A stretch of 32,883 bases of DNA from Methylobacterium indicum (GTDB taxonomy: Bacteria; Pseudomonadota; Alphaproteobacteria; Rhizobiales; Beijerinckiaceae), in contig NZ_JTHF01000084.1 in assembly GCF_001043895.1 (NCBI RefSeq), positions 1 to 32,883 on the forward strand, read 5' to 3'. Positions 15,772 through 24,287 of the stretch are shown one piece after another (the stretch's first letter is position 1; the number at the start of each line of letters is the position of its first letter). The position numbers and the translations under genes were made by a program. Below the pieces are notes generated by a model. It did no database searches. It was not told the origin of the DNA and saw nothing but the letters and a program-made list of their open reading frames with translations.

Positions 15772-16717
15772 CGGGATGATGACACCGGAGGAAGTGGTCG
15801 GGACGGAGGGCCGAGAGGCCGGGCGGATCCGAACGGCACAGGGGGTCGGCGTGCGGACAGCGGCTGAGGAATGGGCAGCCGCCGGTCTCGCGGCGGCCCG
15901 GCTCGCCCACCATCTCGACGAGGATGGGATCGCGCGCGGCGAGCGAGCGCACCGTCGCGATCAGGCCGCGCGTGTAGGGATGACGGGGCGCCTCGAGGAC
16001 GGCACTGGCCGGACCGATCTCGACGATCGTGCCGGCGACCATGACGGCGACGCGGTCGCACAGGTGGCGCGCCGCGGCGAGATCGTGGGTAACGAACAGG
16101 ACCGCGCAGCCCGTGCGGTTCTGCTGCTCTCGGATGAGGTCGAGGATCTGCCGGGCGACGACCGCGTCGAGATTCGTCGTCGGCTCGTCCGCCACGATGA
16201 GGTCGGGCTCGAGTGCCCCCACCATCGCGATCAGCACGCGCTGGAGCATGCCGCCGCTGAGCTGATGGGGATAGGCGGCCAGCACCCGCTCGGCCGCCCG
16301 GACCCCGACTGCGGACAGCCAGCAGGCCGCGGCGTCGGGACGCCGGTCCCCGCGCCGACGCAGCACTGCCCGCATGTGCCAGCCGATGCGCTTTGCCGGG
16401 TTGAACGCGCCGACCGGGTCCTGGACGATCATCCCGAGGCGCCGCCCGCGAAGCGGCGCCAGGACCGGCTCGCCACCCCGCAGGTCCTGGCCGTCGAAGG
16501 TGAGCCGGCGGGCCGTCACGCGCGCCCCGGAGGGCAGGAGCCCGAGGAGGGCAAGGCCCGTGAGTGTCTTGCCCGAACCCGATTCGCCGATGAGGCCGAG
16601 GGTCTCGCCGCGGGCGAGAGCGAGGTCGATCCCGGCCACCGCGGTCCAGGGACCGGACGGCCCCGGAACGGTGACGGCGAGGTCGGCGACCGACAGGAGG
16701 GGTGTGGCTATGGTCAT
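15764..16717 (-). CDS. Dipeptide/oligopeptide ABC transporter ATPase, DppD/OppD type
   Basis: The second ATPase of the importer, 317 residues. Walker A is GESGSGK at 44-50, the Q-loop is in MIVQDPVGAFNP, the signature is LSGGMLQR, Walker B is LIVADEPTTNLD, and the switch His is in FVTHD. The C-terminal extension carries CPFLSRCPHADPLC and a final RCHHP, the usual DppD cysteine pattern. Its ATG overlaps the stop of the upstream permease gene (ATGA at 16714-16717), so the two are translationally coupled. The very long open frame continuing upstream to 18430 is only a shadow of the permease genes. Confidence 0.95.
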   Translation of the reverse strand: MTIATPLLSVADLAVTVPGPSGPWTAVAGIDLALARGETLGLIGESGSGKTLTGLALLGLLPSGARVTARRLTFDGQDLRGGEPVLAPLRGRRLGMIVQDPVGAFNPAKRIGWHMRAVLRRRGDRRPDAAACWLSAVGVRAAERVLAAYPHQLSGGMLQRVLIAMVGALEPDLIVADEPTTNLDAVVARQILDLIREQQNRTGCAVLFVTHDLAAARHLCDRVAVMVAGTIVEIGPASAVLEAPRHPYTRGLIATVRSLAARDPILVEMVGEPGRRETGGCPFLSRCPHADPLCRSDPPGLSALRPDHFLRCHHPDV

Positions 16718-17538
16718 GAGCGGCCCCTCAGCTTGGGATCGGCGAGTTCGCGCAGGCCGTCTCCGAGCAGGTTCAGACCGAGCAGGGTGAGAGCGATGAA
16801 CAAACCCGTCAGCGTGAGCACCCAGGGTGCCTGGCCGAACACTTCGCGGCCCTCGGCCATGATGGTGCCGAGCGAGGGCTGGGGCGGCTGGACGCCGAGC
16901 CCAATGAAGCTCAGGCCCGCCTCGATCACGATGCCGAAGGCGAGGCCGAGGGTCGCCTGCACCAGGAGCGGGCCCGCGATGTTCGGCAGGATCTCGCGCA
17001 GGAGGATGCTCCGGCTCGACTGGCCGATCACCCGGGCGGCGACGACGTAGGTCTGGCCACGGGCGCTCGCCGCGAGGTTGCGGCTGAGACGTACGAAGAT
17101 CGGTGCATAGACCAGTGCGATGGCGAGGATCAGGGTGCCGGTGCCAAAGCCGAACACGACGACGAGGAACAGGGCGAGGACGAAGCTCGGGAACGAGAAC
17201 AGGAGGTCGGACAGGCGCAGGAGCAAGGCGGCGAGGAGGCCGCGGCGCTCGGCCGCGACGAGCCCCGCGAGGGTTCCGGCGAGCGCCGCCAGGGCGACAC
17301 CGGTGGCGCTGACGGTGAGCGACAGCCGGGCGCCGGCGAGTACGCGGGTAAGCACGTCGCGCCCGAGTGCGTCGGTTCCGAACGGATGCTGCCAGTCGGG
17401 CGGCGTGAGGAGCGCCAGGACGTCCATGTGGGTGGGGTCGTAGGGCGACAGGGCAGGCCCGACCCCGACGAGCAGGAGCACGAGGCCGGTGACGAGGGCG
17501 CCGAGCGGCGCGAGGCGATGGGCGAGGAAGGCGCGCAT
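16714..17538 (-). CDS. ABC transporter permease, DppC/OppC type
   Basis: One of the two inner-membrane channel subunits, 274 residues. It has the DppC layout: an N-terminal membrane helix (LVTGLVLLLVGVGPAL), a periplasmic loop containing PFGTDALGRDVLTRVLAGAR, then about five more helices. The cytoplasmic EAA loop, which contacts the ATPases, is in AARVIGQSSRSILLREILPN. The C-terminal end (GLSFIGLGVQPPQPSLG, LNLLGDGLRE) is classic for this family. It starts nine bases after the partner permease gene and overlaps the ATPase gene that follows by four bases. Confidence 0.95.
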   Translation of the reverse strand: MRAFLAHRLAPLGALVTGLVLLLVGVGPALSPYDPTHMDVLALLTPPDWQHPFGTDALGRDVLTRVLAGARLSLTVSATGVALAALAGTLAGLVAAERRGLLAALLLRLSDLLFSFPSFVLALFLVVVFGFGTGTLILAIALVYAPIFVRLSRNLAASARGQTYVVAARVIGQSSRSILLREILPNIAGPLLVQATLGLAFGIVIEAGLSFIGLGVQPPQPSLGTIMAEGREVFGQAPWVLTLTGLFIALTLLGLNLLGDGLRELADPKLRGRS

Positions 17539-17547
17539 GCGAGGGCT

Positions 17548-18513
17548 CTAGCTCCGGCGCGGATCGAGAAGGGCGCATAGCCCGTCCGTGGCGAGGTTCG
17601 CCGCGAGAACGCCGATCAGGAACACCAGCGCGCAGGCCTGCACGAGCGGATAGTCTCGCGCGAAGGCCGCATCGACCATGAGGGCGCCGAGACCGGGCAG
17701 TCCAAAGATGCGCTCGATCACCACGGTGCCGCCGAGGAGATAGCGGACCTGAAGACCGACCACCGTGACGAACGGGATCAGCGCGTTGCGCAGGACGTGG
17801 TGCAGGAAGACGAAGCCGCCGGGATGCCCGAGCGCCCGCGCGACCCGCACGTGCTCGCTCAAGGATTCCTCGAGGAGCGCGGCGCGCAGGATGCGGGTGA
17901 AGCTCGCGGCCATCGGTGCGGCGATGGCGAGTGCCGGCAGCGTCGCGCTCGAGAGAGCGCCGGTCAGCGAAACCGAGGGCGGGACGTAGCCGAAGCTCGG
18001 GAACAGGCCGAGGCCGAAGGCGAGGCTGCCGATCAACAGGTAGGCGACCCAGAAATCCGGCATCGCGACGCCGAGCACGGCGAGCGTCGTGGCGAGGCTG
18101 TCGGGCCACCGGCCGCGCCAGCGTGCCGCCACCGCGCCGGCGACGAGCGCCGTCGCCGTGGCGAGGACGAGCGCGTAGGCGCCGACGAAGGCGGTGACCG
18201 GCAGACGCTCGGCAATGAGCCGCGACACCGGGATCCCGCTCGCGACCGCGATCGAGGTGCCGAAATCGCCGTGCAGCGCCGGGAGGAGCCAGGCCGCGAA
18301 CTGGACGGGCCAGGGCTGGTCGAGCCCCCAGCGGGCGCGGTAGGCCGCAACGGAAGCGGGCGTTGCCCCCTCCCCCAGGGCCGTGAGCGCCGGGTCGCCC
18401 GGGCCGAGGCGCAGGGCCGCGAAGATGCACAGGGCGCCCAGAAGACCGACCAGGACGACGCCGCCGGCATGGCGGAGGGTCGGCCCGGAAAGACGGAGGA
18501 AGGCTGCGGTCAT
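17548..18513 (-). CDS. ABC transporter permease, DppB/OppB type
   Basis: The other channel subunit, 321 residues, with the family's six helices and large periplasmic loop (LGPGDPALTAL, then RWGLDQPWPVQFAAWLLPAL with GDFGTS). The EAA loop is ARALGHPGGFVFLHHVLRNA. The C-terminal IERIFGLPGLGALMVDA motif is diagnostic of DppB/OppB. The ATG at 18513 overlaps the stop of the binding-protein gene (ATGA). It pairs with the DppC-type subunit just downstream. Confidence 0.95.
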   Translation of the reverse strand: MTAAFLRLSGPTLRHAGGVVLVGLLGALCIFAALRLGPGDPALTALGEGATPASVAAYRARWGLDQPWPVQFAAWLLPALHGDFGTSIAVASGIPVSRLIAERLPVTAFVGAYALVLATATALVAGAVAARWRGRWPDSLATTLAVLGVAMPDFWVAYLLIGSLAFGLGLFPSFGYVPPSVSLTGALSSATLPALAIAAPMAASFTRILRAALLEESLSEHVRVARALGHPGGFVFLHHVLRNALIPFVTVVGLQVRYLLGGTVVIERIFGLPGLGALMVDAAFARDYPLVQACALVFLIGVLAANLATDGLCALLDPRRS

Positions 18514-20057
18514 GCGCGCAGATCCAGTTGGGCGAACTGGTCGCCGAAATTCGAGTAGGGGAGTTGCGTGAAGCCCGCGAGGCGGCTCGTCGCGACGTGG
18601 TGGACGTTCGAGCAGAAGGCTGGCCAGACGGGCATGTCCTCGAGCATCAAACGGTCGGCCCGGGCGTAGATCGCGGCCCGGCGACCCGGGTCGAGGGTGA
18701 TGCGGCCCTCCGCGAGCAGCGCGTCGAAGGCCGGGTTGGCGTAGCCCTGGAAGTTGCGGGCGCCCGTAGCGCCGAGGATGTCGCCGAGATACTCGTCGTA
18801 GTCGACGAGGCCGAGCCAGCCCCAGACTGCGGCTTGGTAGGCTCCCGACCGCAACTGGGCGAAGACCGCGTTGGTGTCGCCCGCCTGGACGGTGAGGCGC
18901 GTCCCGAGCGTCTGGTTGATCTGGGCGACGACGATCTCGCCGAAGCGCCGCCACCAGGACGAGCCCCAGACGAGAACGCTCGCCACCACGGCCTCGGGCC
19001 GGTAGCGCGCCTTAGCCAGTTCGGCGCGGGCGCGGCCTGGGTTGTAGGTCACGAGATCGGGAAGCGGGCCCTGATGCGCCAGCAGCGCGGGCGGCAGCAG
19101 GCCCGGCGTGACGCTGCCCTCGCCGAACAGGACGGCCTTGACGAGGGCGTTGCGGTCGAAGGCCATCGAGAGGGCACGGCGCACATGGACGTCGTCGAAG
19201 GGCGCTTGCCGGTTGTTCAGCGCGACGTAGCGCGTGTTCAGTCCAGGTTGCTTGAACACCTGCAGCGCGGGCCGCGCCTCGAGGGCGCGGACGTCGGCGA
19301 AAGGAGCCGTGCTCGTGAGGTCGACGGCTTGGCCGAGGAGCGCGGTGAGCCCGCTCGACTCTTCCGGGATGAGCAGGACGTCGACCCGCGGGATGCGGGG
19401 CGGCGGTCCGAGGTGATGGGGGGCGGCCTCAAGTTCGACGCGCTCGTTGGATCGCCACGCCCGCACGCGATACGCCCCGCTGCCGACGGGTGCGCGGGCG
19501 AACGCCTCGGGTCTGAGCTCGCGCAGGGCAGCACGCGAGACGATCTGCGTTCCCGTGCGGGTGTTGGTGAGGGCGCTGAGCAGGGGAGCAAAAGGAGTGC
19601 GGGTGCTGATCCGCAAGGTCAGCGGATCGCGGATGACGATCGCCTCGATCGCCGTGAGCTTGCCCCGGTTCGGCGAGGCGGTGGTGGGGTCGAGCACGCG
19701 CTCGAGCGAGAACTTGACGTCGTCGGCCGTGACCGGCGCGCCGTCGTGGAAGCGCGCCTCGGGCCGCAGGTTGAATTCGAGCGTGGTCGAGTCGAGCACG
19801 CTGAAGCGGGCCGCGAGATCGCCCTCGATCTCCATGCGGGCGTTGAAGCGCAAGAGGGCGTTGAAGATCGCCCAGATCACGTAGTTTTCCGAGAGGAGGC
19901 TGGCTTTGGCCGGATCGAGGGTGTTCAGCACCGAGAACCCAGCGATGGCCGCGCGCAGCGTCGCGGTGGGCTCGGCACGGACCAGGCCCGCGCCGGCGAG
20001 TGGGCTGAGGACGGCACCGGCGATCAGGCTGCGCCGGGTCAGGACAGGCGAGGTCAC
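18510..20057 (-). CDS. Periplasmic solute-binding protein, family 5 (DppA/OppA type)
   Basis: The receptor that delivers substrate to the importer. It has 515 residues from the GTG at 20057, which follows AAGGAG at seven bases. The N-terminus has a twin-arginine signal (LTRRSLIAGAVLSPLAG, Arg8-Arg9), so the protein is probably exported folded by Tat and cut near VRAEP. Family-5 hallmarks are visible: FHDGAPVTADDVKFSLERVL, an APVGSGAYRV segment, and VHVRRALSMAFDRNALV. Family-5 proteins bind peptides, nickel chelates, opines and other small amino compounds, so the name does not fix the ligand. It overlaps the FAD enzyme gene by four bases (GTGA) and the DppB-type gene by four. The enzymes and transporter are thus tightly coupled. 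Confidence 0.95.
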   Translation of the reverse strand: MTSPVLTRRSLIAGAVLSPLAGAGLVRAEPTATLRAAIAGFSVLNTLDPAKASLLSENYVIWAIFNALLRFNARMEIEGDLAARFSVLDSTTLEFNLRPEARFHDGAPVTADDVKFSLERVLDPTTASPNRGKLTAIEAIVIRDPLTLRISTRTPFAPLLSALTNTRTGTQIVSRAALRELRPEAFARAPVGSGAYRVRAWRSNERVELEAAPHHLGPPPRIPRVDVLLIPEESSGLTALLGQAVDLTSTAPFADVRALEARPALQVFKQPGLNTRYVALNNRQAPFDDVHVRRALSMAFDRNALVKAVLFGEGSVTPGLLPPALLAHQGPLPDLVTYNPGRARAELAKARYRPEAVVASVLVWGSSWWRRFGEIVVAQINQTLGTRLTVQAGDTNAVFAQLRSGAYQAAVWGWLGLVDYDEYLGDILGATGARNFQGYANPAFDALLAEGRITLDPGRRAAIYARADRLMLEDMPVWPAFCSNVHHVATSRLAGFTQLPYSNFGDQFAQLDLRA

Positions 20058-21667
20058 GGACGATCTCCTTGGCGGGACGCGGTGGTCGCGGTTGGCAGGT
20101 CTTGTGGGTTGAGGATCGAAGGGGCGAAGGGCGAGCCGAACAGTCGCGAGACTTCGTCCGCGTAGGCCTCGACGGCGGCGCACCGGGTGGCGGTGTCCCA
20201 GCCCAGCGCGTCGCCGATGGTCGCGGCGGCGTGCCCGATCTCGTGGGATGCGAGGGGCTCGCCCCAGGCGGCACCGGTGCGCCGGAACAGCACGTCGGCG
20301 AGCGTTGCGGCATGCTCGCGCTCGACCGCGCGCTGCAAGTCGGCGACAGCGGAGGGCGTGCCGGGCCGAAGCGCCTCGCCGGTCGGGCTCGGCGGCACCT
20401 CCGGCCCGGAATAGCGAACGACTTGCGCCGCACGACGGGGGATAAGGCCGCGGGCCGCCGTGTCGGCCAGCAGGCGTCCGGCGGAGCGATGGCTCATCAC
20501 CGGACCGGCCGTCAGGGCGAAGACACCCGGCAGGCCGTCCGCGCAAAGGTCGTGGAGTTCGCGCGAGCGCCGGCCGAGCGGCAGCGCGGGATCGTAGGTC
20601 AGCGGGCGGACCCCTGCCCAGCTCGCGACAACGGCCTCGGGACCGAGGCGATAGCCTGGCAGGAGATGGCGCGCCTCCCCGAGCAGGAACGCGGCCTCGT
20701 CCGGCGTAACGCAGGCGTCATGGGGGTCGCCCTCGTAGAGGGTCTCGGTCGGCCCAAAGAAATGCATGTCGCGCCAGGGGATGCAGTAGAACGGCTCGCC
20801 CCGGCGGCTCAGCGTGGCGATGCCCGTCCCAGCGCATTCCGCCGGGAGCCGCACCAGGATATGCGCGCCCTTGGTGCCGACGACGCGGCGTCGGGCGTGC
20901 GGGACGATTCCTCGCGTGACCGCATCGATTCCGGTGCCGGCGAGGTTGAGGACCCGGCGGGCCGTGACGTGGACGGGCAGCTCCGTACTGAGGGTATCGC
21001 TCAGGCGAACCTGCCAGCCACCTCCGGGGAGCGATCCGAGGAGAGCGGCGGAGGTATAGTTGCGAACCCGGGCGCCGCAGCGCTCCGCATCGAGCACCGC
21101 GTCGAGGCAGAGCCGCTCGGGCCAGTCGATCTGGTACTCGCGAAAGCAAGCGACGGCCTGAAGCCGCTCGGGGTCCCGCAGGGCACGCAGGAGCGGGCGG
21201 GACATCGCGGCGGCAGGCGATAACTTTTCGTAGTCGAGAGGCACCCTCCCCCCGGCGCCAAGCCCGGCGAGGATTTTGAAGGCGGTATCGATCTGCCAGG
21301 GTCGGTACGGCCCGTCCCGGTAGATGGGAAAGCAGAAGCGCATCGCGGCAACCCGCTCCGGCACGGTGTGCACGAGCTCGGCCCGGGCCATCATCGCCTG
21401 ACGTGCCATGCGCAACGCCGTGAGCAGCCGGTCGGGCCGGATGAGGAACTCGGCGAGCGAGCGGCCCGGGGCGAGGTAGCGCAAGCCGCAATGCAGGAGA
21501 CGGCTCGAGCGGGCGGTGGCGCCAGCACCGAAATCGGCCTTGTCGACGAGGAGCACGTCGTGGCCGGACGCTGCAAGGTGCTGGGCGGCGCTCGCGCCGT
21601 TGATGCCGGCACCGATCACCAGCACGTCGACGGCGAGGCCGGAGAGGTGGGAGAGAGGAGCGCGCAT
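20054..21667 (-). CDS. FAD-dependent oxidoreductase, glycerol-3-phosphate dehydrogenase (GlpD) family
   Basis: The protein has 537 residues, like GlpD. The dinucleotide fold is VIGAGINGAS (19-26). The GlpD-typical SSRLLHCGLRYL is at 54-65. Other GlpD positions include IPWRDMHFFGPTETLYEGDP and WAGVRPL, and there is the C-terminal DAO_C-type helical domain (AVEREHAATLADVLFRRTG). GlpD passes electrons from sn-glycerol 3-phosphate to quinone. Here the enzyme is embedded in a transporter operon, two bases after the MmgE/PrpD gene and overlapping the binding-protein gene. A different substrate is therefore likely, perhaps a phosphorylated or amino-alcohol analogue. His60-Cys in place of the usual His-Gly in LIHGGLRYL is a visible deviation near the FAD site. 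Confidence 0.9.
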   Translation of the reverse strand: MRAPLSHLSGLAVDVLVIGAGINGASAAQHLAASGHDVLLVDKADFGAGATARSSRLLHCGLRYLAPGRSLAEFLIRPDRLLTALRMARQAMMARAELVHTVPERVAAMRFCFPIYRDGPYRPWQIDTAFKILAGLGAGGRVPLDYEKLSPAAAMSRPLLRALRDPERLQAVACFREYQIDWPERLCLDAVLDAERCGARVRNYTSAALLGSLPGGGWQVRLSDTLSTELPVHVTARRVLNLAGTGIDAVTRGIVPHARRRVVGTKGAHILVRLPAECAGTGIATLSRRGEPFYCIPWRDMHFFGPTETLYEGDPHDACVTPDEAAFLLGEARHLLPGYRLGPEAVVASWAGVRPLTYDPALPLGRRSRELHDLCADGLPGVFALTAGPVMSHRSAGRLLADTAARGLIPRRAAQVVRYSGPEVPPSPTGEALRPGTPSAVADLQRAVEREHAATLADVLFRRTGAAWGEPLASHEIGHAAATIGDALGWDTATRCAAVEAYADEVSRLFGSPFAPSILNPQDLPTATTASRQGDRP

Positions 21668-21669
21668 GC

Positions 21670-23130
21670 TCAATGCATCCCGCCGGCAGCCTGGAGGGCC
21701 GCGATCAGAGGCTTGATCGAAGTCGCGCGAGAGAGATCGCCCACGGCCTCGATCAACGGCTCGACCGGACCGCGCGCGAGCCCGCGGAGCTTCTCGGCGA
21801 GCGCCTCGTCCGACAGGAGGGTCTCTGGATCCCAAGGGTCACCGCGTGCGGTGTCGCTCTCGGCCCGCAGGGACCTCCCATCGACGAGGTGGAGCCGGAT
21901 TCCGCCGGGAAGCGTACGCATCTGATTGCGCGTGAGGCTATGCACGAAGTCCTCGCCGCGCGGATGGGCCTCGAAGCGGACCTTGGCGCGCAGAACGGCC
22001 ACGGCCGGATCGTCGTCCCAGCGCGGGTCGCACCAGGCCGGGCCCGGCGGCACGCCGAGGAGCCGCATCGCGATGAGGTGAGGAAAACTGAACTGCCGGC
22101 TCGCGAAGGTGCGGGGCGTCGCTTGCGTGAAGCGGGCCGAGGCGGTGAGCGGGCCCGTCTCGACGACGATCGCCGTGATGGCATCGATGGCGGGGCGCTC
22201 GCTCGCCAGGATCGCCTCGAGGGCGGTCAGCACCGGATGCGTGAACCGGCAGCTCGGCCAAGGCTTGTAGGTGATGTCGGCGATGAGCCAGCGTTCGCCG
22301 AGCCCCGCGGTCAGGTACGACTCGTTGGGCGAGGCCGCGCCGGAGAGCCGCGCCAGACTGCTCGGCCCGTCGAGGATCGTCGGGAAGCCCCGGGTGCCCG
22401 CCTCGGCCGCCAGAGCACCGCCGGCTCCGGTGACGGCGCACCACCCCGCATCGCAGTACTTCGCGTTCGGCAAGTCGATGGCCGCCGCCCAGTGTGCCCC
22501 AACCGGGACCGGCGTATTCGCACTCGCCAAGCCGAGACTCTGTGCGAACAGGGCCGGGTCCTGCTCGAGGAGCCGCGCCGCGGCACCGCCTGCCGCGAGG
22601 ACGACCGGCGCGGCGACGCCCCAGACCGACGGAAATCCCGTGACCCGCCCGTCCTCGACCTCGATCATCGGTCCGATCTGGCTCGCGAGCCGGGCGCCGA
22701 GTTCGTAGCCGATCAGGATCGCGCTCAGGAATGCCGCACCCGACTGCATCCTGGCTTCGGCAAGGCCGAGTGCCGCGGCAACCGCACCGACGCCGAAATG
22801 GGCGCCGACCGGAAACGTCTCGTCGAGGTCGAGGGCATTGGCGATGCGGGCGTTGGCGTAGATGGCGCCGAGGAGGCCGAGGCGGGGCCCGCCGGCGACG
22901 AAGACGGGCGTGCCGCCACCGAGGGCGAGACCGAACCGGCGAGCCATCGGCCCGATCTCGGTCTCCGCTCCTGCAAGGAGGCAGCCGAGCGTGTCGAGCA
23001 GGAGACGCTCGGTCTCGTGGCGCACAGGCGCGGGGATTTCGGCCCAGGACAGGGCACTGAATGTCCGGGCGAGTTGGAGGGTGGCGGGAGGCAAGCCGTG
23101 AGATCCTCGTGCGGGGGGTTTCGCCCACAC
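21670..23130 (-). CDS. MmgE/PrpD-family protein (2-methylcitrate dehydratase-like)
   Basis: The protein has 486 residues, two-domain, like MmgE/PrpD. Family signs are RLLLDTLGCLLAGAETEIG at the N-terminus, NALDLDETFPVGAHFG in the active-site helix bundle, and KPWPSCRFTHPVL in the small domain. Members dehydrate 2-methylcitrate or decarboxylate cis-aconitate; many in catabolic clusters act on unidentified acids. It is first in the minus-strand operon, ending two bases before the FAD enzyme gene. I list the GTG at 23130. A TTG 36 bases further in (23094) has a better ribosome-binding site (GAGGA) and would drop 12 residues. There is no signal peptide. Confidence 0.9.
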   Translation of the reverse strand: MWAKPPARGSHGLPPATLQLARTFSALSWAEIPAPVRHETERLLLDTLGCLLAGAETEIGPMARRFGLALGGGTPVFVAGGPRLGLLGAIYANARIANALDLDETFPVGAHFGVGAVAAALGLAEARMQSGAAFLSAILIGYELGARLASQIGPMIEVEDGRVTGFPSVWGVAAPVVLAAGGAAARLLEQDPALFAQSLGLASANTPVPVGAHWAAAIDLPNAKYCDAGWCAVTGAGGALAAEAGTRGFPTILDGPSSLARLSGAASPNESYLTAGLGERWLIADITYKPWPSCRFTHPVLTALEAILASERPAIDAITAIVVETGPLTASARFTQATPRTFASRQFSFPHLIAMRLLGVPPGPAWCDPRWDDDPAVAVLRAKVRFEAHPRGEDFVHSLTRNQMRTLPGGIRLHLVDGRSLRAESDTARGDPWDPETLLSDEALAEKLRGLARGPVEPLIEAVGDLSRATSIKPLIAALQAAGGMH

Positions 23131-24287
23131 ACTTCACGACCTGTCGCAGCGTTCAGCAAATACAGGAATGATGCACTGGTATGCCTCGGCGACGCCTCGT
23201 CGGTCGATTGAGGCCGACAATTTTGGTAACCACATGGCCCGTCTCGGGCCGGATCCACCGCTTCGGCGATGTCGATCCTGTCCTCCGGCGCGCGCGGCAC
23301 CCGACGAGTTGTGGGCGGGTCCGCCCCGGCCAAGGCGCGGGGGCCGTCGTCGTGGCACAGGGCGTCTCAGGACAGTCATTCGGTTTACGTAGCCTGGAGG
23401 CGACCGGCGAACTGCCCTGCACCGCATTCGTGGCAAGGAACGGCGCCAGCGGCTCCCTCGCGGTCTGCGAGCCCGGCGCCGACGGCAGAGACCCGCCTCC
23501 TTCGACATCATCTCGCCGGCCTCGACCAGCACTTCCGGCGTGATCGGCATCAGGCCGTCGGCAAGCGCCGTGGAAACCGCCGCCGAACGGGCTACGGTGG
23601 TTCGCGCGCGTGGCTGCCCCGAGCGTGGGTGGCAGAACCTGCACCGTCTCGCGAGTGAAGCTTCAGATCCTCAGCCCGGTCCACCAGTGGGATTGATGCC
23701 CGGACGATGGCGACGGGACAACGTCGGCCATCGTCCTGCCCGGCACCTTGACGGCTGCACCGAGCACCAGCCTCGCTCGGGTCTCTACCTGCGACCGTCC
23801 GGTCGTAACGGTCTGAAGCATTCGTGCAGCATCAGGATGCTCAGTGTCGCCGATGGCCGGGTCACCTGATCAACGTGCCTCTGCGATAGAACTAGGTCCG
23901 CCCTATCCAGATTTCAGAATTGAGGCTCGGCGATCTTGCGATTTGTCATCGCCGGTAATCTGATCGTTTACCGGAGCGGATGATCTTCCGGTCACTGCGT
24001 TCCTGCGATCGAGGAGATCCCGATCGCGAGGTGCTTGCTGTGGAATATTGTCTCGATGTCCGGCGGGATGAGACAGCCCGTCGTGATGAATGCAGCTGTC
24101 CCCCTCCCCTCCTCTCCGTCCTTGGGCAATTCGGCGGCGATATCACACGGCTACCTCCGTCAACATCACCGCCGCGGTCCTGTCGGCCCTTCCAAGGACG
24201 AGCCTGCGCGTCGAGCATAAGCCATTCCTGACTCAAGCCGAGGTCGAGGTGTCCGGCTTCTTACGGCTTGGCGACTCGGGACGAGCC
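23131..24287. other. About 1.1 kb with no supported gene
   Basis: This lies between the first gene of the catabolic operon and the end of repB. It should contain the operon promoter, but I cannot place it. A minus-strand stretch near 23490-23590 reads TALADGLMPITPEVLVEAGE, which looks protein-like but loses frame quickly. It may be a remnant. No repC-like frame is present here, although that is where repC follows repB in complete repABC operons. Confidence 0.5.
23952..23974. repeat. 7-bp hairpin downstream of repB
   Basis: ccggtaa at 23952-23958 pairs exactly with ttaccgg at 23968-23974 around a 9-base loop. It lies about 310 bases after the repB stop. It lacks a following run of T on the minus strand, so it is not a convincing terminator. 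Confidence 0.35.

Noticed and set aside
16718..18430. An open frame of nearly 600 residues upstream of the DppD-type ATPase in the same frame
   Set aside because: It overlaps the two permease genes, which have clear membrane helices and family motifs. The long frame is Arg/Pro/Gly-rich and has no domain.
18528..23211. Long plus-strand open frames (up to 545 residues) across the minus-strand operon
   Set aside because: They are antisense to well-supported genes and consist of Arg/Gly/Glu-rich low-complexity sequence, typical of GC-rich DNA.
23131..24287. repC, the expected third gene of a repABC operon
   Set aside because: No frame of suitable length or sequence exists after repB, nor anywhere else in the window.
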